A DNA stretch of 64,000 bases. Source: JBGSQR01 sp964509295. Its GTDB lineage: Bacteria; Desulfobacterota; Desulfuromonadia; Geobacterales; Pseudopelobacteraceae. A program made the position numbers and the translations under genes. Location: assembly GCA_964509295.1 (NCBI GenBank), contig CAZDWS010000001.1, positions 186,001 to 250,000 on the forward strand, in the 5' to 3' direction. Positions 8,145 to 16,006 of this stretch are shown here, piece by piece; position 1 is the first letter of the stretch, and each line of letters begins with the position of its first letter. The notes under the pieces were generated by a model. That model had not been told where the DNA came from. It saw only the letters and a list, made by a program, of their open reading frames with translations, and made no database searches.

Positions 8145-9374
8145 ATGCCAAGTCCCAATTGCCTTGTCGGCAGACAACCGATCCTCAACAGAAATCTTCA
8201 GACAGTAGCCTATGAACTGCTATTCAGATCTGAGTCCTCACGCGATTGCGCTGTTGTTGTTGACGGCAACTTTGCAACTGCCAAGGTCATCATCAACACA
8301 CTTACAGAATTTGGCTTCGAAAGAATGCTTGGGGAACATCGCGGGCTGATCAATGTGGAATCTGATATGCTGATGAGCGATGCGCTGGAGCTAATCCCCA
8401 GGGACCGCATTATATTTGAACTGCTTGAAACCGTCGCCGTAACCCCTGAACTTGTTGACCGCTGCCGCACTCTAGAATCAGAGGGTTTTACCTTCGCTCT
8501 GGATGACCACCACTACAACCCCCATTACAATGAACTCTACAATATTGTTGAAATAGTTAAAATTGATCTCCTGGCACATACGGATCATGAGCTAGAAGAA
8601 ATAGTTAAAGCGCTGCATGGTTATCCGGTTCAGCTTTTAGCAGAAAAAGTTGAAACACAGGAAGTTTACCTCAAATGCCTCGACCTGGGATTTGAATTGT
8701 TTCAGGGGTATTTTTTTGCAAGGCCGTCACTCGAAGAAAAAAAATGTATTGATGAAACCAGCACAACCCTCCTGAAGCTGATGAGACTGCTAAATGAGGA
8801 TGCCGAACTGGAAGAGATTGAAAAGACTTTTCGCGGCAGGCCCGGCCTGACCTATAAACTGCTCCTGCTGGTTAACTCCGTCGGCACCGGCCTCAAAGAA
8901 AAGATCAACACGGTGCGACATGCCATGGCGATTCTTGGACGGCAGCAGATCAAACGCTGGGTTCAACTGGCACTGTTTGCCAAAGATGACTGCTGTGGCC
9001 TGACACACCCGCTGGTGGAACTGGCTGCAGTCCGGGCCTGTTTCATGGAACAGCTGGCAGGCCGACACCCACAATTGAAAAACATTCCAGGCACTTCCGA
9101 GCAAGCCTTCATGGTCGGCATTCTCTCTCTACTTGAATCTCTCTATAACATCTCTACGGATGAAATTATTACAAGCCTTAATCTATCAGAGGAGATCAGC
9201 GCCGCCCTGATCTCACGCAGCGGACCTCTGGGCCGCCTGTTGACTCTGGCTATAACTACGGAACAGAGCTACTGCAGAATGCCTGCTGAACAGTTCGAAC
9301 AAATGGGGTTGACTCAGGAGGATGTGCAGGTATCACTGATTAAAGCCTATGACTGGCTGGCAGGAATGCGTTGA
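8145..9374 (+). CDS. EAL-HDOD signalling protein (YuxH type)
   Basis: 409 residues from the ATG at 8145, which follows GAGGG; the longer frame from a TTG at 8091 would overlap the promoter. The N-terminal half (about residues 1-200) is an EAL-like domain with ELL in place of EAL (VAYELLFR), as in the YuxH family, so c-di-GMP phosphodiesterase activity is doubtful. LLAEKVET and FQGYFFARP are conserved EAL-family landmarks. The C-terminal half is an HDOD domain (FRGRPGLTYKLLLLVNS ... RHAMAILGRQQIKRWVQL). Such proteins are regulatory scaffolds in c-di-GMP and chemotaxis signalling. It lies just upstream of bacteriohemerythrin. Confidence 0.9.
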   Translation: MPSPNCLVGRQPILNRNLQTVAYELLFRSESSRDCAVVVDGNFATAKVIINTLTEFGFERMLGEHRGLINVESDMLMSDALELIPRDRIIFELLETVAVTPELVDRCRTLESEGFTFALDDHHYNPHYNELYNIVEIVKIDLLAHTDHELEEIVKALHGYPVQLLAEKVETQEVYLKCLDLGFELFQGYFFARPSLEEKKCIDETSTTLLKLMRLLNEDAELEEIEKTFRGRPGLTYKLLLLVNSVGTGLKEKINTVRHAMAILGRQQIKRWVQLALFAKDDCCGLTHPLVELAAVRACFMEQLAGRHPQLKNIPGTSEQAFMVGILSLLESLYNISTDEIITSLNLSEEISAALISRSGPLGRLLTLAITTEQSYCRMPAEQFEQMGLTQEDVQVSLIKAYDWLAGMR

Positions 9375-9409
9375 CCGTTTGATAATTTTATTACTTAAAA
9401 GGGTACCAT

Positions 9410-9820
9410 ATGGCGTTGATGGACTGGAACAAAACCTTGCTGCTGGGAGTGGAACCGTTCGACGGTCACCATAAACACCTGTTTTCGCTACTTAACATAA
9501 TCTATGACCTGATTACCCGTAATGCTCCGCCCTCCTCCTATGAGGAGGTATTTACTGAACTTAAGCAGTATACTGTCTACCATTTTGGGGCAGAAGAACT
9601 CTGGATGAAAGAACTGGACTACCCCCAGATGCAGACTCATATTCAGCAGCATAAACTGTTTATGGACGAAATTGCCCGATTTGAAAATGAACTGGCTGTC
9701 GGAGGGACTATGGTCTCAATCGGTATGCTGACTTTTATCAAAGAATGGCTTTTAAATCACATCTACAAGATTGATGTGGAGTATGCAGCACACTTGCGAT
9801 CCAAAGGAATCTCCGAATAA
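9410..9820 (+). CDS. bacteriohemerythrin
   Basis: 136 residues. A four-helix O2-binding di-iron protein. The ligand set is complete: His21 (GHHKHLF), His58 and Glu62 (YHFGAEELWM), His77 and His81 (HIQQHKLF), His117 and Asp122 (HIYKID). In anaerobic diazotrophs and metal reducers such proteins sense, store or scavenge oxygen. It lies 35 bp after the EAL-HDOD gene and may share its transcript; the short gap and absence of a terminator support this. The role here is inference. Confidence 0.95.
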   Translation: MALMDWNKTLLLGVEPFDGHHKHLFSLLNIIYDLITRNAPPSSYEEVFTELKQYTVYHFGAEELWMKELDYPQMQTHIQQHKLFMDEIARFENELAVGGTMVSIGMLTFIKEWLLNHIYKIDVEYAAHLRSKGISE

Positions 9821-9903
9821 TCATTCCAAAAGCTTGACATACAGCAGCTAAACCGCTATTTGAAACAATCCCGAACAACATAATGCAAAACAAAGGAGTT
9901 ATC

Positions 9904-10182
9904 ATGTCCAGAGCAAGTGCACGTCATATTTTAGTTCCAACTCTTGAAGAATGCGAAAAACTGAAAACAGACATCGAAGCAGGGGCCGACTTTGCTGCCT
10001 GCGCAAAAGAACATTCTAAATGCCCTTCAGGCAGAAGCGGCGGTGAACTGGGGACTTTTTCTCCCGGCCAGATGGTAAAGGAGTTCGACGAAGTTGTATT
10101 CACCGGTGAAGTGGGCAAGGTTCTCGGCCCGGTCAAAACCCAGTTCGGCTATCATCTTGTGGAAGTAACCAGCCGTTCATAG
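9904..10182 (+). CDS. ppiC: parvulin-type peptidyl-prolyl isomerase (first copy)
   Basis: 92 residues, the same size as E. coli PpiC, and a single rotamase domain: ARHILV, HSKCPSGRSGGELGTFSPGQ, and the C-terminal TQFGYHLVEV motif. It has no signal peptide, so it acts in the cytoplasm. The ATG at 9904 follows AAAGGAG; the ATG at 9883 lacks a ribosome binding site. A paralogue at 13243 is about two-thirds identical but is controlled by a riboswitch, whereas no GEMM-like element precedes this copy. Confidence 0.93.
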   Translation: MSRASARHILVPTLEECEKLKTDIEAGADFAACAKEHSKCPSGRSGGELGTFSPGQMVKEFDEVVFTGEVGKVLGPVKTQFGYHLVEVTSRS

Positions 10183-10202
10183 TATTTTACTTGTTGATGC
10201 TT

Positions 10203-10231
10203 AAAAGGTGGCCATTTGGCCGCCTTTTTTT
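10203..10231 (+). terminator. terminator after first ppiC
   Basis: AAAAGGTGGCC pairs with GGCCGCCTTTT around ATTT, with one G-T pair, followed by a T-run. Confidence 0.85.
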
Positions 10232-10410
10232 GTACCTGCCGACTGACACGTCACCGCTTATGTAACCTCACAAATCCAACCGGCTTCTGGCTTCTTTAAC
10301 GGTTCGAACAGGAAAGCAATGGGTACTCCATATCTGCGGAGACATTATGCCGTTTTATCAGACAAAACGGGGAGTTCATTTCCACTCAGGATCACGGGCA
10401 CAAGTTTGGA

Positions 10411-10653
10411 TTGACTGTGGCTTATGATGCAGCCGACAAGATAGAGAAGGCAATTAAAAGCAAACAAATCATAAAGGCCGATTTAGCAGAAGATACCGGA
10501 GATTTAACACTTGTTGTTGACGGTGGTCATCTTGAGATAATCTGCAACTCCGCAGGATATGAATACTACCAACTAAACGGTCCTGGAAATCTAATTATTG
10601 TAGGGCGTGGCGGGAACACGATAAAGGACAAAAATTCTAGTATCTATCAATAA
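10411..10653 (+). CDS. small protein resembling DUF6188, possibly 5'-truncated
   Basis: 80 residues from a TTG. The frame is open back to base 10300 with protein-like sequence (for example ETLCRFIRQNGEFIST), but I see no ATG and no ribosome binding site, so the 5' end may be lost. The C-terminal half (LTLVVDGGHLEIICN, then GYEYYQLNGPG) resembles DUF6188 proteins, which are small cytoplasmic proteins often found near toxin or polymorphic loci; this match is from memory. Its last 7 bp overlap the end of the convergent yoeB gene. Either a remnant or a gene with a non-ATG start. Confidence 0.4.
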   Translation: MTVAYDAADKIEKAIKSKQIIKADLAEDTGDLTLVVDGGHLEIICNSAGYEYYQLNGPGNLIIVGRGGNTIKDKNSSIYQ

Positions 10654-10901
10654 TGATCTCGACACTGTGCAATCAAAATTGTATCGCCTTCGACTGCATA
10701 CACCAAACGGTGGCAGCTGTTTATTCTGCGAGACCAGAAACCAGCCAGCTGATGCTTGAGCGGTTCTGGCTTACCGATACCGGCAAAAAGCTCACGCTGA
10801 ATATCCCGAATAAGAGTATTAATGCGTTTGAGTATTGCCTTGTCGGTTATCTGCCAGTACAGGTAGTCTTCCCATCCAGAGGTTGAAAATTTGATCATCA
10901 T
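10647..10901 (-). CDS. yoeB: YoeB-type mRNA interferase toxin
   Basis: 84 residues, the size of E. coli YoeB. It matches the family along its length: F-x3-GWEDYLYW at the N-terminus, IKRIN-type helix, a GKPEPLKHQLAGFWSRRI core and the catalytic C-terminal RDHY. It cleaves mRNA at the ribosomal A site. It begins inside the stop of the antitoxin gene (ATGA overlap), the standard translationally coupled yefM-yoeB arrangement. Confidence 0.95.
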   Translation of the reverse strand: MMIKFSTSGWEDYLYWQITDKAILKRINTLIRDIQRELFAGIGKPEPLKHQLAGFWSRRINSCHRLVYAVEGDTILIAQCRDHY

Positions 10902-11149
10902 TTTATCAGTTCTCTAACTTGACCGCCTCCCGCACGCAGCTCCTCGACCGAATCGAGCAGCCGCTTGGCACCTTGCGGATTACGAAGCAAGTATGCCGTT
11001 TCTTCAAAGGCTTGGTAATCATCAAGCGAAAGAATGACAACTGGCTTGCCCCGCTGACTGGTTACTACCACAGGATTATGGTCATCATTGACTGATCGCA
11101 TAACTTCGGCCAAGTGCTGTCGTGTGTAAGTATAAGTTAGTGCATTCAT
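10898..11149 (-). CDS. yefM: YefM-type antitoxin (Phd/YefM family)
   Basis: 83 residues from the ATG at 11149, which sits 9 bp after AGGAG; an ATG at 11158 directly abuts the Shine-Dalgarno and is unlikely. The N-terminal Phd fold (MNALTYTYTRQHLAEVM ... VVVTSQRGKPVVILSLDDYQ) dimerises and binds DNA, and the C-terminal tail neutralises YoeB. It should autorepress the operon through the paired GTAC boxes immediately upstream. Confidence 0.95.
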   Translation of the reverse strand: MNALTYTYTRQHLAEVMRSVNDDHNPVVVTSQRGKPVVILSLDDYQAFEETAYLLRNPQGAKRLLDSVEELRAGGGQVRELIK

Positions 11150-11177
11150 AGTTAACATCTCCTACGTGAATCAAGTA

Positions 11178-11195
11178 TGTACATAACTTAGTACA
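11178..11195. promoter_or_regulatory. yefM-yoeB operator
   Basis: TGTACA (11178-11183) and a second GTAC core in TTAGTACA (11188-11195) have centres 12 bp apart. E. coli YefM binds long and short palindromes with TGTACA cores at the same 12-bp centre-to-centre spacing. Confidence 0.7.
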
Positions 11196-11199
11196 GCTA

Positions 11200-11514
11200 C
11201 GTTAAAAAAGCAAGAATTGAAAATGGAAATGGCTTTCCTGAGTAGGAATAAGAGATAATTCAATTTGCAACAAGGAATATGCACCTGACCAAAAAACAGT
11301 CAGGTGATCTCCCGCCACGTTGGACGGATAAATGACGATACCAATAAAATGAAACCATCATGGGTCAATATTCTGAGTATTGGACCTGGAGTAACACGAC
11401 TGGGTATTTAACCAGCTGTGCCTCATTACCGTTATGACCCACCCGCCTTAAGTGCATCAAAACTTCTTTCAATACTCTTGCCCATCTCGTTAAATGTGCC
11501 TGTCGTTGATGACA
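11200..11514. other. intergenic region with one hairpin
   Basis: Non-coding between yefM and cas6. It contains a perfect 8-bp stem (CACCTGAC at 11282-11289 pairing with GTCAGGTG at 11299-11306) without a clean T-run. No gene is recognised. In particular there is no CRISPR repeat array. Confidence 0.5.
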
Positions 11515-12390
11515 TCAGCCTAGCTTGAAACTTCCCATTCCAAAAGTGGACAGTTTTCCAACATTCAGATAAGTTCCCAGCTTCAAAAATGGCAGAACAC
11601 CTTCAAGATCACCTTCAAAAGTCCCACTGCCCATAATACCGGAAAGTTTGTTCTGTCCTATTAATCCAAAGCTGCTGTCAATACAGGCTGCCGTTGCCAC
11701 CTGCCTGGAAAGTTCCTTAAAATCAACTTCAAATTCATAGCTGCCATAGTAATAGGCCAGCGAAGAAACTCTTCGCATGACAGATCGGGCAAAGAGTCCG
11801 AAGTCAAAACTGTTAAGTTGTTTACCGTTGGAAAGCAATTTTAGAGGAGAAGAAAAAATCATCTCCAGCGGGCCGCTATTCGGGAGGGAATCCATGATCC
11901 AACCGGATGACAATAACGACAGGTTCCCATGTTTCAAAGGCATAAGTTGCCCCTGCAGGTCCCGTGAACCAATCTCTTCAACAAAACAACCTGCAAGCGC
12001 ACCGCTTTCCGTTAGCAATGAAAACCCGGCCAGCAGCATCTCCAGAGCGCTAATCGCTCTGCCCACCACAGTTAGCCGAAACTCAAGCACCCCTTCAACA
12101 TTTTTTGTATCGGAAACATCATGCCACGGAAAAGAAAAGGCAAACGGCAAGGCCGGTTTCTGGTGGCGTTTCAATGCAAAGGAATCTTCGGCACAATTCT
12201 GGCTGAACACAAAATACCAGTCACAAGCACCTCGCTTTTTACAGCATTCGCAGTTCATTTCAGGCGTACGACAGGCAAAAGAACGACAGCATGCGGCAAA
12301 TTCATTGCCGCAGTTCGGGAACAACGAGCAGATGCGACCCTTCTCATCAACTTGAACCTTTATGCTAATGTCTATGATGTCAAAATCCAT
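11515..12390 (-). CDS. cas6: Cas6-family CRISPR pre-crRNA endoribonuclease (orphan)
   Basis: 291 residues. The C-terminus carries the RAMP glycine-rich loop of Cas6 proteins (PFLKLGTYLNVGKLSTFGMG, about residues 268-287), and the N-terminal part has a cysteine cluster (CRTPEMNCECCKKRGACDW) typical of the COG5551/pfam10040 group, where it probably binds zinc. Cas6 cuts CRISPR repeat RNA. No CRISPR array or other cas gene occurs in the window, so it may serve a distant array or have another RNA substrate. It follows the DTW gene by about 20 bp and is probably co-transcribed with it. The start is the ATG at 12390. Confidence 0.8.
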   Translation of the reverse strand: MDFDIIDISIKVQVDEKGRICSLFPNCGNEFAACCRSFACRTPEMNCECCKKRGACDWYFVFSQNCAEDSFALKRHQKPALPFAFSFPWHDVSDTKNVEGVLEFRLTVVGRAISALEMLLAGFSLLTESGALAGCFVEEIGSRDLQGQLMPLKHGNLSLLSSGWIMDSLPNSGPLEMIFSSPLKLLSNGKQLNSFDFGLFARSVMRRVSSLAYYYGSYEFEVDFKELSRQVATAACIDSSFGLIGQNKLSGIMGSGTFEGDLEGVLPFLKLGTYLNVGKLSTFGMGSFKLG

Positions 12391-12409
12391 CAACTGTTAC
12401 CTGTCATTT

Positions 12410-12904
12410 TCAATGTCCCAGTATTTCGCCACGCATTTTACCCGGCGGCCTGATGAACTCCAAAAAACGCTCCTTCAGCCTTTCAGCCATCTTAATATCA
12501 CCACTGTTACGCAGAATCTCTATCACGCATTCGGCAGTGCAAAGCCCGGACTCTTTCTGATTTTTCCTCAGATTATAAACTGATTTTTCGGTTGTGTTCA
12601 GGCAAATACGACGTATTTTATGCAGATATGGACTGCGATGATGGATCTTGCGGGCCTCCGGCCAGGTAGAATCAATCAGTACAACATGACTGATACCGGT
12701 CAAATCATCACTGGTCGTATCAGCAGCCCCCGGAAAAAGCAACGCCACGCCACCGGCCTCTATCTCTTTCAACAGACCAGCCGGTGGATTCATTCGACTC
12801 CAACGGATCTGTTCAGCAGCACTCCCTAAAACATCAACCACCACTTGACCGGTATTGGACCGCTTAGCAAATTCTCTTTCATGTGTTAACAGTGTAAACT
12901 TCAT
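12410..12904 (-). CDS. DTW-domain protein (tRNA aminocarboxypropyltransferase-like)
   Basis: 164 residues. The family-defining DTW motif appears as DSTWPEARK (about residue 77), followed by the SxYxLRKNQKESGLCTAECVIEIL signature region. DTW proteins such as TapT/TuaA transfer the 3-amino-3-carboxypropyl group of S-adenosylmethionine to uridine in tRNA (acp3U). It is somewhat short compared with E. coli TapT (~230 aa) and lacks the usual N-terminal cysteine zinc region. It appears to be the first gene of a pair with the Cas6-like RNase. Confidence 0.85.
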   Translation of the reverse strand: MKFTLLTHEREFAKRSNTGQVVVDVLGSAAEQIRWSRMNPPAGLLKEIEAGGVALLFPGAADTTSDDLTGISHVVLIDSTWPEARKIHHRSPYLHKIRRICLNTTEKSVYNLRKNQKESGLCTAECVIEILRNSGDIKMAERLKERFLEFIRPPGKMRGEILGH

Positions 12905-13024
12905 CTAATGCGCCTTTTCTATACTTTTTGTATTCTTAATCACATCAAACCACAAAATAATATACTTTCGCAGGGTAACATATCAAATCAGTATTGAAAA
13001 CAGCTCTCCAATGCCTCCTACCGC

Positions 13025-13053
13025 TTGACTCATGAGAACAATTTCCGTATAGT
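13025..13053 (+). promoter_or_regulatory. sigma-70-type promoter of the riboswitch transcript
   Basis: TTGACT (13025-13030), a 17-bp spacer and TATAGT (13048-13053). It places the transcript start near 13060, just before the aptamer. Confidence 0.7.
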
Positions 13054-13067
13054 CACAAAATATAGCA

Positions 13068-13155
13068 ATTCGATAACCGACAATACTTAACCATTCGCGA
13101 GAGTGGGGCGGAAAGCCTATAGGGTCTCTTTGAGACAGCCGGGATGCCGAAATAT
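13068..13155 (+). promoter_or_regulatory. GEMM-I class riboswitch, GEMM-Ib (3',3'-cGAMP) subtype
   Basis: The aptamer matches GEMM-I: CGACAATACTTAACC, then the hairpin CCATTCGCGAGAGTGG (GNRA-type loop), GGCGGAAAGCC, the second hairpin arm GGGTCTC/GAGAC and CAGCCGGGATGCCGAA. In c-di-GMP-binding GEMM-I RNAs the ligand-recognition position (G20 in Vc2) is G; here the corresponding base, in GACAATAC, is A, as in the Geobacter GEMM-Ib RNAs that prefer 3',3'-cGAMP. The 3' part of the aptamer overlaps the 5' arm of the terminator at 13137, so ligand binding should prevent termination and switch on ppiC. Class: strong, from sequence. Ligand: from the known subtype rule. Confidence 0.92.
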
Positions 13156-13182
13156 CAATTTCGGTATCCCGGCTGTTTTTTT
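13137..13182 (+). terminator. riboswitch expression-platform terminator
   Basis: A 17-bp stem (13137-13153 with 13158-13174, all paired with one G-U, loop ATCA) is followed by GTTTTTTT. Its 5' arm lies within the 3' strand of the GEMM aptamer, giving a classical on-switch geometry. Confidence 0.92.
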
Positions 13183-13242
13183 GTTTAATGAGAATTTAAT
13201 TCCGACTTTAAATATCTTATGAAATCAATGAAAGGAGATCAC

Positions 13243-13521
13243 ATGTCCAAAGCAACCGCCCGCCACATTTTTGTACTTACGCTGGAAGAGTGCGAGCTGC
13301 TTAAAAGCCAGATTGAGGCCGGTGCTGATTTTGCCCGATGCGCCATCAAATATTCAATCTGCCCCACCGGAGTAAATGGTGGTGAACTGGGAGAGCTCAA
13401 GCCGGGACAGCTGATAAAAGAATTGGATCAAATGGTTTTTAAAGAGCCTGTCGGCAAGGTATTGGGGCCGATAGAATCACAATTCGGGTATCATTTGGTT
13501 GAAATAACCAGCCGCTCGTAA
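13243..13521 (+). CDS. ppiC: riboswitch-controlled parvulin-type peptidyl-prolyl isomerase (second copy)
   Basis: 92 residues, a single cytoplasmic rotamase domain (ARHIFVLTLEECE, YSICPTGVNGGELGELKPGQ, QFGYHLVEI). The ATG at 13243 follows AAAGGAG; the ATG at 13219 does not. It is the only gene downstream of the GEMM-Ib riboswitch before a terminator, so cyclic dinucleotide signalling appears to set the level of this isomerase alone. Compared with the copy at 9904, the active-site region is conserved, so it is probably active. Confidence 0.93.
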   Translation: MSKATARHIFVLTLEECELLKSQIEAGADFARCAIKYSICPTGVNGGELGELKPGQLIKELDQMVFKEPVGKVLGPIESQFGYHLVEITSRS

Positions 13522-13544
13522 CAAATTACACAATCAGAATTAGC

Positions 13545-13572
13545 AAAGGCGACCAATCGGTCGCCTTTCTTG
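13545..13572 (+). terminator. terminator after riboswitch-controlled ppiC
   Basis: AAAGGCGACC pairs with GGTCGCCTTT around AATC, followed by CTTGT. The same GGCGACC core recurs in the palindrome at 16007. Confidence 0.8.
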
Positions 13573-13592
13573 TCAGCAAACCACAGAAACCT

Positions 13593-13638
13593 GAGCCTCT
13601 TGCAAAATGTCATGAGAAGACAGTTATACAAGAGGCTC
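13593..13638. repeat. 46-bp element with perfect 10-bp terminal inverted repeats
   Basis: GAGCCTCTTG (13593-13602) and CAAGAGGCTC (13629-13638) enclose 26 bp. There is no T-run. Possibly a second terminator for the convergent hydrolase gene, or a miniature inverted-repeat element. Confidence 0.4.
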
Positions 13639-13647
13639 ACCAGACTG

Positions 13648-14409
13648 TCACATTGCGCGAATCATGGCTTCCACCGCTTCAAAATAGGCTATTTTGTTGA
13701 TCGTCATGATGTTGTTGTGATCACCACGTTCAAATATAATTAGCCGTTTTGGTTCATTAGCCCACCCATACAACCTTTCCGCATGGTTTACATCCAGAAG
13801 ATCATCGTTACGGGTATGCATAACAAGTGTTCTGCCCTGAAATGTAGCAAGCTTACTGCGCTGGTCCAGATCCCGGTCAACCGCTTCCTTCAGACCAGCC
13901 AGATCTGTACCCATCTGCCACGGCTCGGCTCTCACCAAAGTCCGCTCCAGAGGATCGGCAATACCGCTTTCAATGATCAGTCCGGCGGCCTGGGGAAATA
14001 GCCCGGCACCATGGACGGCATAAATTGACCCCAGCGAGCGCCCAAAAAAGATGATGGTTTTCGGATCCACACCGGATGCTGTTACAATCTTTTCCACATC
14101 GACCAGCATGGAAACCAGTGCAGGTGTTCCACTGGACATGCCGTAACCCCGATACTCGGCCAGCAGAAGATTGGCCCCCAAAGCAACAATCTTCTCTTCA
14201 AATTCCCCCACATAATCTCCGACCGTTTCGCCGTTACCATGAAAATGAATGACTGTCGGTGCCTCGCTGCTGATCTTCCGATAACGACAACCAAGATGAA
14301 AGCCGTCACATTGTACATAAAACGGATCTTTAAAAGGGTTGGCCCAGGGGTAAAAAAGTCCGCCTGAAAGTACCGGATGATCCAGTGGTGAACGCAAAGT
14401 TTTGCTCAT
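13648..14409 (-). CDS. alpha/beta hydrolase
   Basis: 253 residues, cytoplasmic. The fold is shown by the oxyanion region HFHGNGE, the nucleophile elbow GRSLGS, an Asp in RNDDLLD after a predicted strand, and the catalytic His in GDHN. The family is the BEM46/YqkD type of serine hydrolase; the substrate is unknown. AAGGAGACT precedes the ATG. It lies 15 bp downstream of the O-acetylhomoserine sulfhydrylase gene on the same strand, so they are probably co-transcribed, but no functional link is known. Confidence 0.85.
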   Translation of the reverse strand: MSKTLRSPLDHPVLSGGLFYPWANPFKDPFYVQCDGFHLGCRYRKISSEAPTVIHFHGNGETVGDYVGEFEEKIVALGANLLLAEYRGYGMSSGTPALVSMLVDVEKIVTASGVDPKTIIFFGRSLGSIYAVHGAGLFPQAAGLIIESGIADPLERTLVRAEPWQMGTDLAGLKEAVDRDLDQRSKLATFQGRTLVMHTRNDDLLDVNHAERLYGWANEPKRLIIFERGDHNNIMTINKIAYFEAVEAMIRAM

Positions 14410-14424
14410 CGTCAGTCTCCTTGT

Positions 14425-15717
14425 CTACGGCCCCTGGTTTTGACTGGCATACAGCGCCTGATCAATATCTGCAATAATATCTCCGGCATCCTCAATGCCT
14501 ATGGAGAGCCGGATCAGGTCCGGCTTTACACCGCTGGACTTCTGCTGTTCCTCCGACAACTGTCGATGAGTTGTGCTGGCCGGGTGCAGCACGCAACTGC
14601 GAGCATCTCCAACATGAACAACCAGCGCCACCAGCCTGGTCGCTTCCATGAATTTCCGCCCTGCCTCGGCGCCACCTTTGATTCCAAAGGTCAATACACC
14701 GCTGCACCCTTTTGGCAGATATTTCAGCCCCCGGTCATAGGTGGGATGACTGGCAAGCCCGGGGTAGCAGGTCCAGGAAACCAGCGGATGTGTTTCCAGG
14801 AATTTTGCCACTGCCAGCGCATTGTCACTATGGCGCTGCATGCGCAGATGCAGAGTTTCCAATCCCAGGTTGAACAGGAAGGAATTAAGAGGCGCCGGAG
14901 TTGCGCCCAAATCACGCATCAGCTGAACGCGGGCCTTAATAATGTAGGCCATGGGACCAAAAGTCTTGACGTATTCCAGACCGTGATAACTCTCATCCGG
15001 CTCCACCAGCTCCGGGAATCGCCCGCAACTCCAGTCGAAGGTTCCACCATCCACAATCACTCCACCGACGCTGGTTGCATGGCCGTCGATATACTTGGTG
15101 GCGGAGTGGATAACAATATGGGCGCCATGCTCAAAGGGACGGCAGAGAAAAGGGGTGCCAAAGGTATTGTCAATCAGCAGCGGGGTCTGCATCTCATTGG
15201 CAATGGCAGCAAACTTCTCGAAATCCAGCACATTTAGGCCAGGATTACCGATGGTTTCCGCAAACAGGCAGCGCGTGGTTGGTCGAAAAGCTTTTTTGAT
15301 CTCTTCTGCCGATGCTTCCGGATCGACGAAAGTCACCTCAATACCCATTTTGGGCAGGGTTACGGCAAACAGGTTATAGGTACCGCCATAGAGTGTGCTG
15401 GCAGAAACAACATGCTGTCCGGACCGGCAGATATTCATGATCGCCAAGGTAGTTGCAGCCTGGCCGGACGAGGTTGCCATGGCACCTACCCCACCCTCCA
15501 TCTGAGTAATCTTGGTTTCAAATCCATCAGTTGTAGGATTAGCCAGTCGGGTATAAAAAAAGCCGGCCGCCTCCAGATCGAACAGCTTGGTGACATGCTC
15601 GGCGCTGTCATACTTGAAAGTGGTACTCTGGATGATCGGCAGGATACGCGGCTCGCCTGATTTAGGCTCGTAGCCCCCCTGTACGGCAATGGTGTCAATT
15701 TTCCAGTTTGGATTCAT
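14425..15717 (-). CDS. metY: O-acetylhomoserine aminocarboxypropyltransferase (homocysteine synthase)
   Basis: 430 residues, standard for the family. A PLP enzyme of the Cys/Met metabolism group that makes homocysteine from O-acetylhomoserine and sulfide. The PLP lysine is in SATKYIDGHA; the N-terminal FFYTRLANPTTDGFE and the C-terminal HVGDARSCVLHPASTTH are signature segments for sulfhydrylases rather than cystathionine synthases. A strong AAAGGAGATTT precedes the ATG. I looked for SAM, SAH and cobalamin riboswitch motifs in the 340-bp leader region and saw none. Together with metH in this window it supplies methionine. Confidence 0.93.
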   Translation of the reverse strand: MNPNWKIDTIAVQGGYEPKSGEPRILPIIQSTTFKYDSAEHVTKLFDLEAAGFFYTRLANPTTDGFETKITQMEGGVGAMATSSGQAATTLAIMNICRSGQHVVSASTLYGGTYNLFAVTLPKMGIEVTFVDPEASAEEIKKAFRPTTRCLFAETIGNPGLNVLDFEKFAAIANEMQTPLLIDNTFGTPFLCRPFEHGAHIVIHSATKYIDGHATSVGGVIVDGGTFDWSCGRFPELVEPDESYHGLEYVKTFGPMAYIIKARVQLMRDLGATPAPLNSFLFNLGLETLHLRMQRHSDNALAVAKFLETHPLVSWTCYPGLASHPTYDRGLKYLPKGCSGVLTFGIKGGAEAGRKFMEATRLVALVVHVGDARSCVLHPASTTHRQLSEEQQKSSGVKPDLIRLSIGIEDAGDIIADIDQALYASQNQGP

Positions 15718-16006
15718 GGGGAAATCTCCTTTTTTAGTAATTTTTTCGATATAATTGGCTACTCAGATATCATAAAAACAAAAACTTACCATTATGCTCG
15801 TTTTTATAGGTTGTTAAAGGAACATGGTCGGATTTCATTCACATGAATATTACAAGAATAAGTAAACATTTCATAAGATTTTTTATCATTTTTTTCGGTG
15901 TATCAACGGTTACGGACATCGGCAAAGGAATTTCTGGGAATCGGGGACAAAAGCATCAAGTGGATTTTAGGGATTACCGGAATAAAGAAATAAATTCATA
16001 AAAACC
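15718..16006. other. intergenic region upstream of metY
   Basis: AT-rich, no gene seen. It must hold the metY promoter on the minus strand; I see no riboswitch. Confidence 0.4.

Noticed and set aside
9821..9903. A second GEMM riboswitch upstream of the first ppiC
   Set aside because: The region has none of the GEMM core elements (no GGAAAGCC-type segment or paired terminator), and it follows bacteriohemerythrin closely.
11150..11514. CRISPR array beside cas6
   Set aside because: No regularly spaced repeats here or elsewhere in the window.
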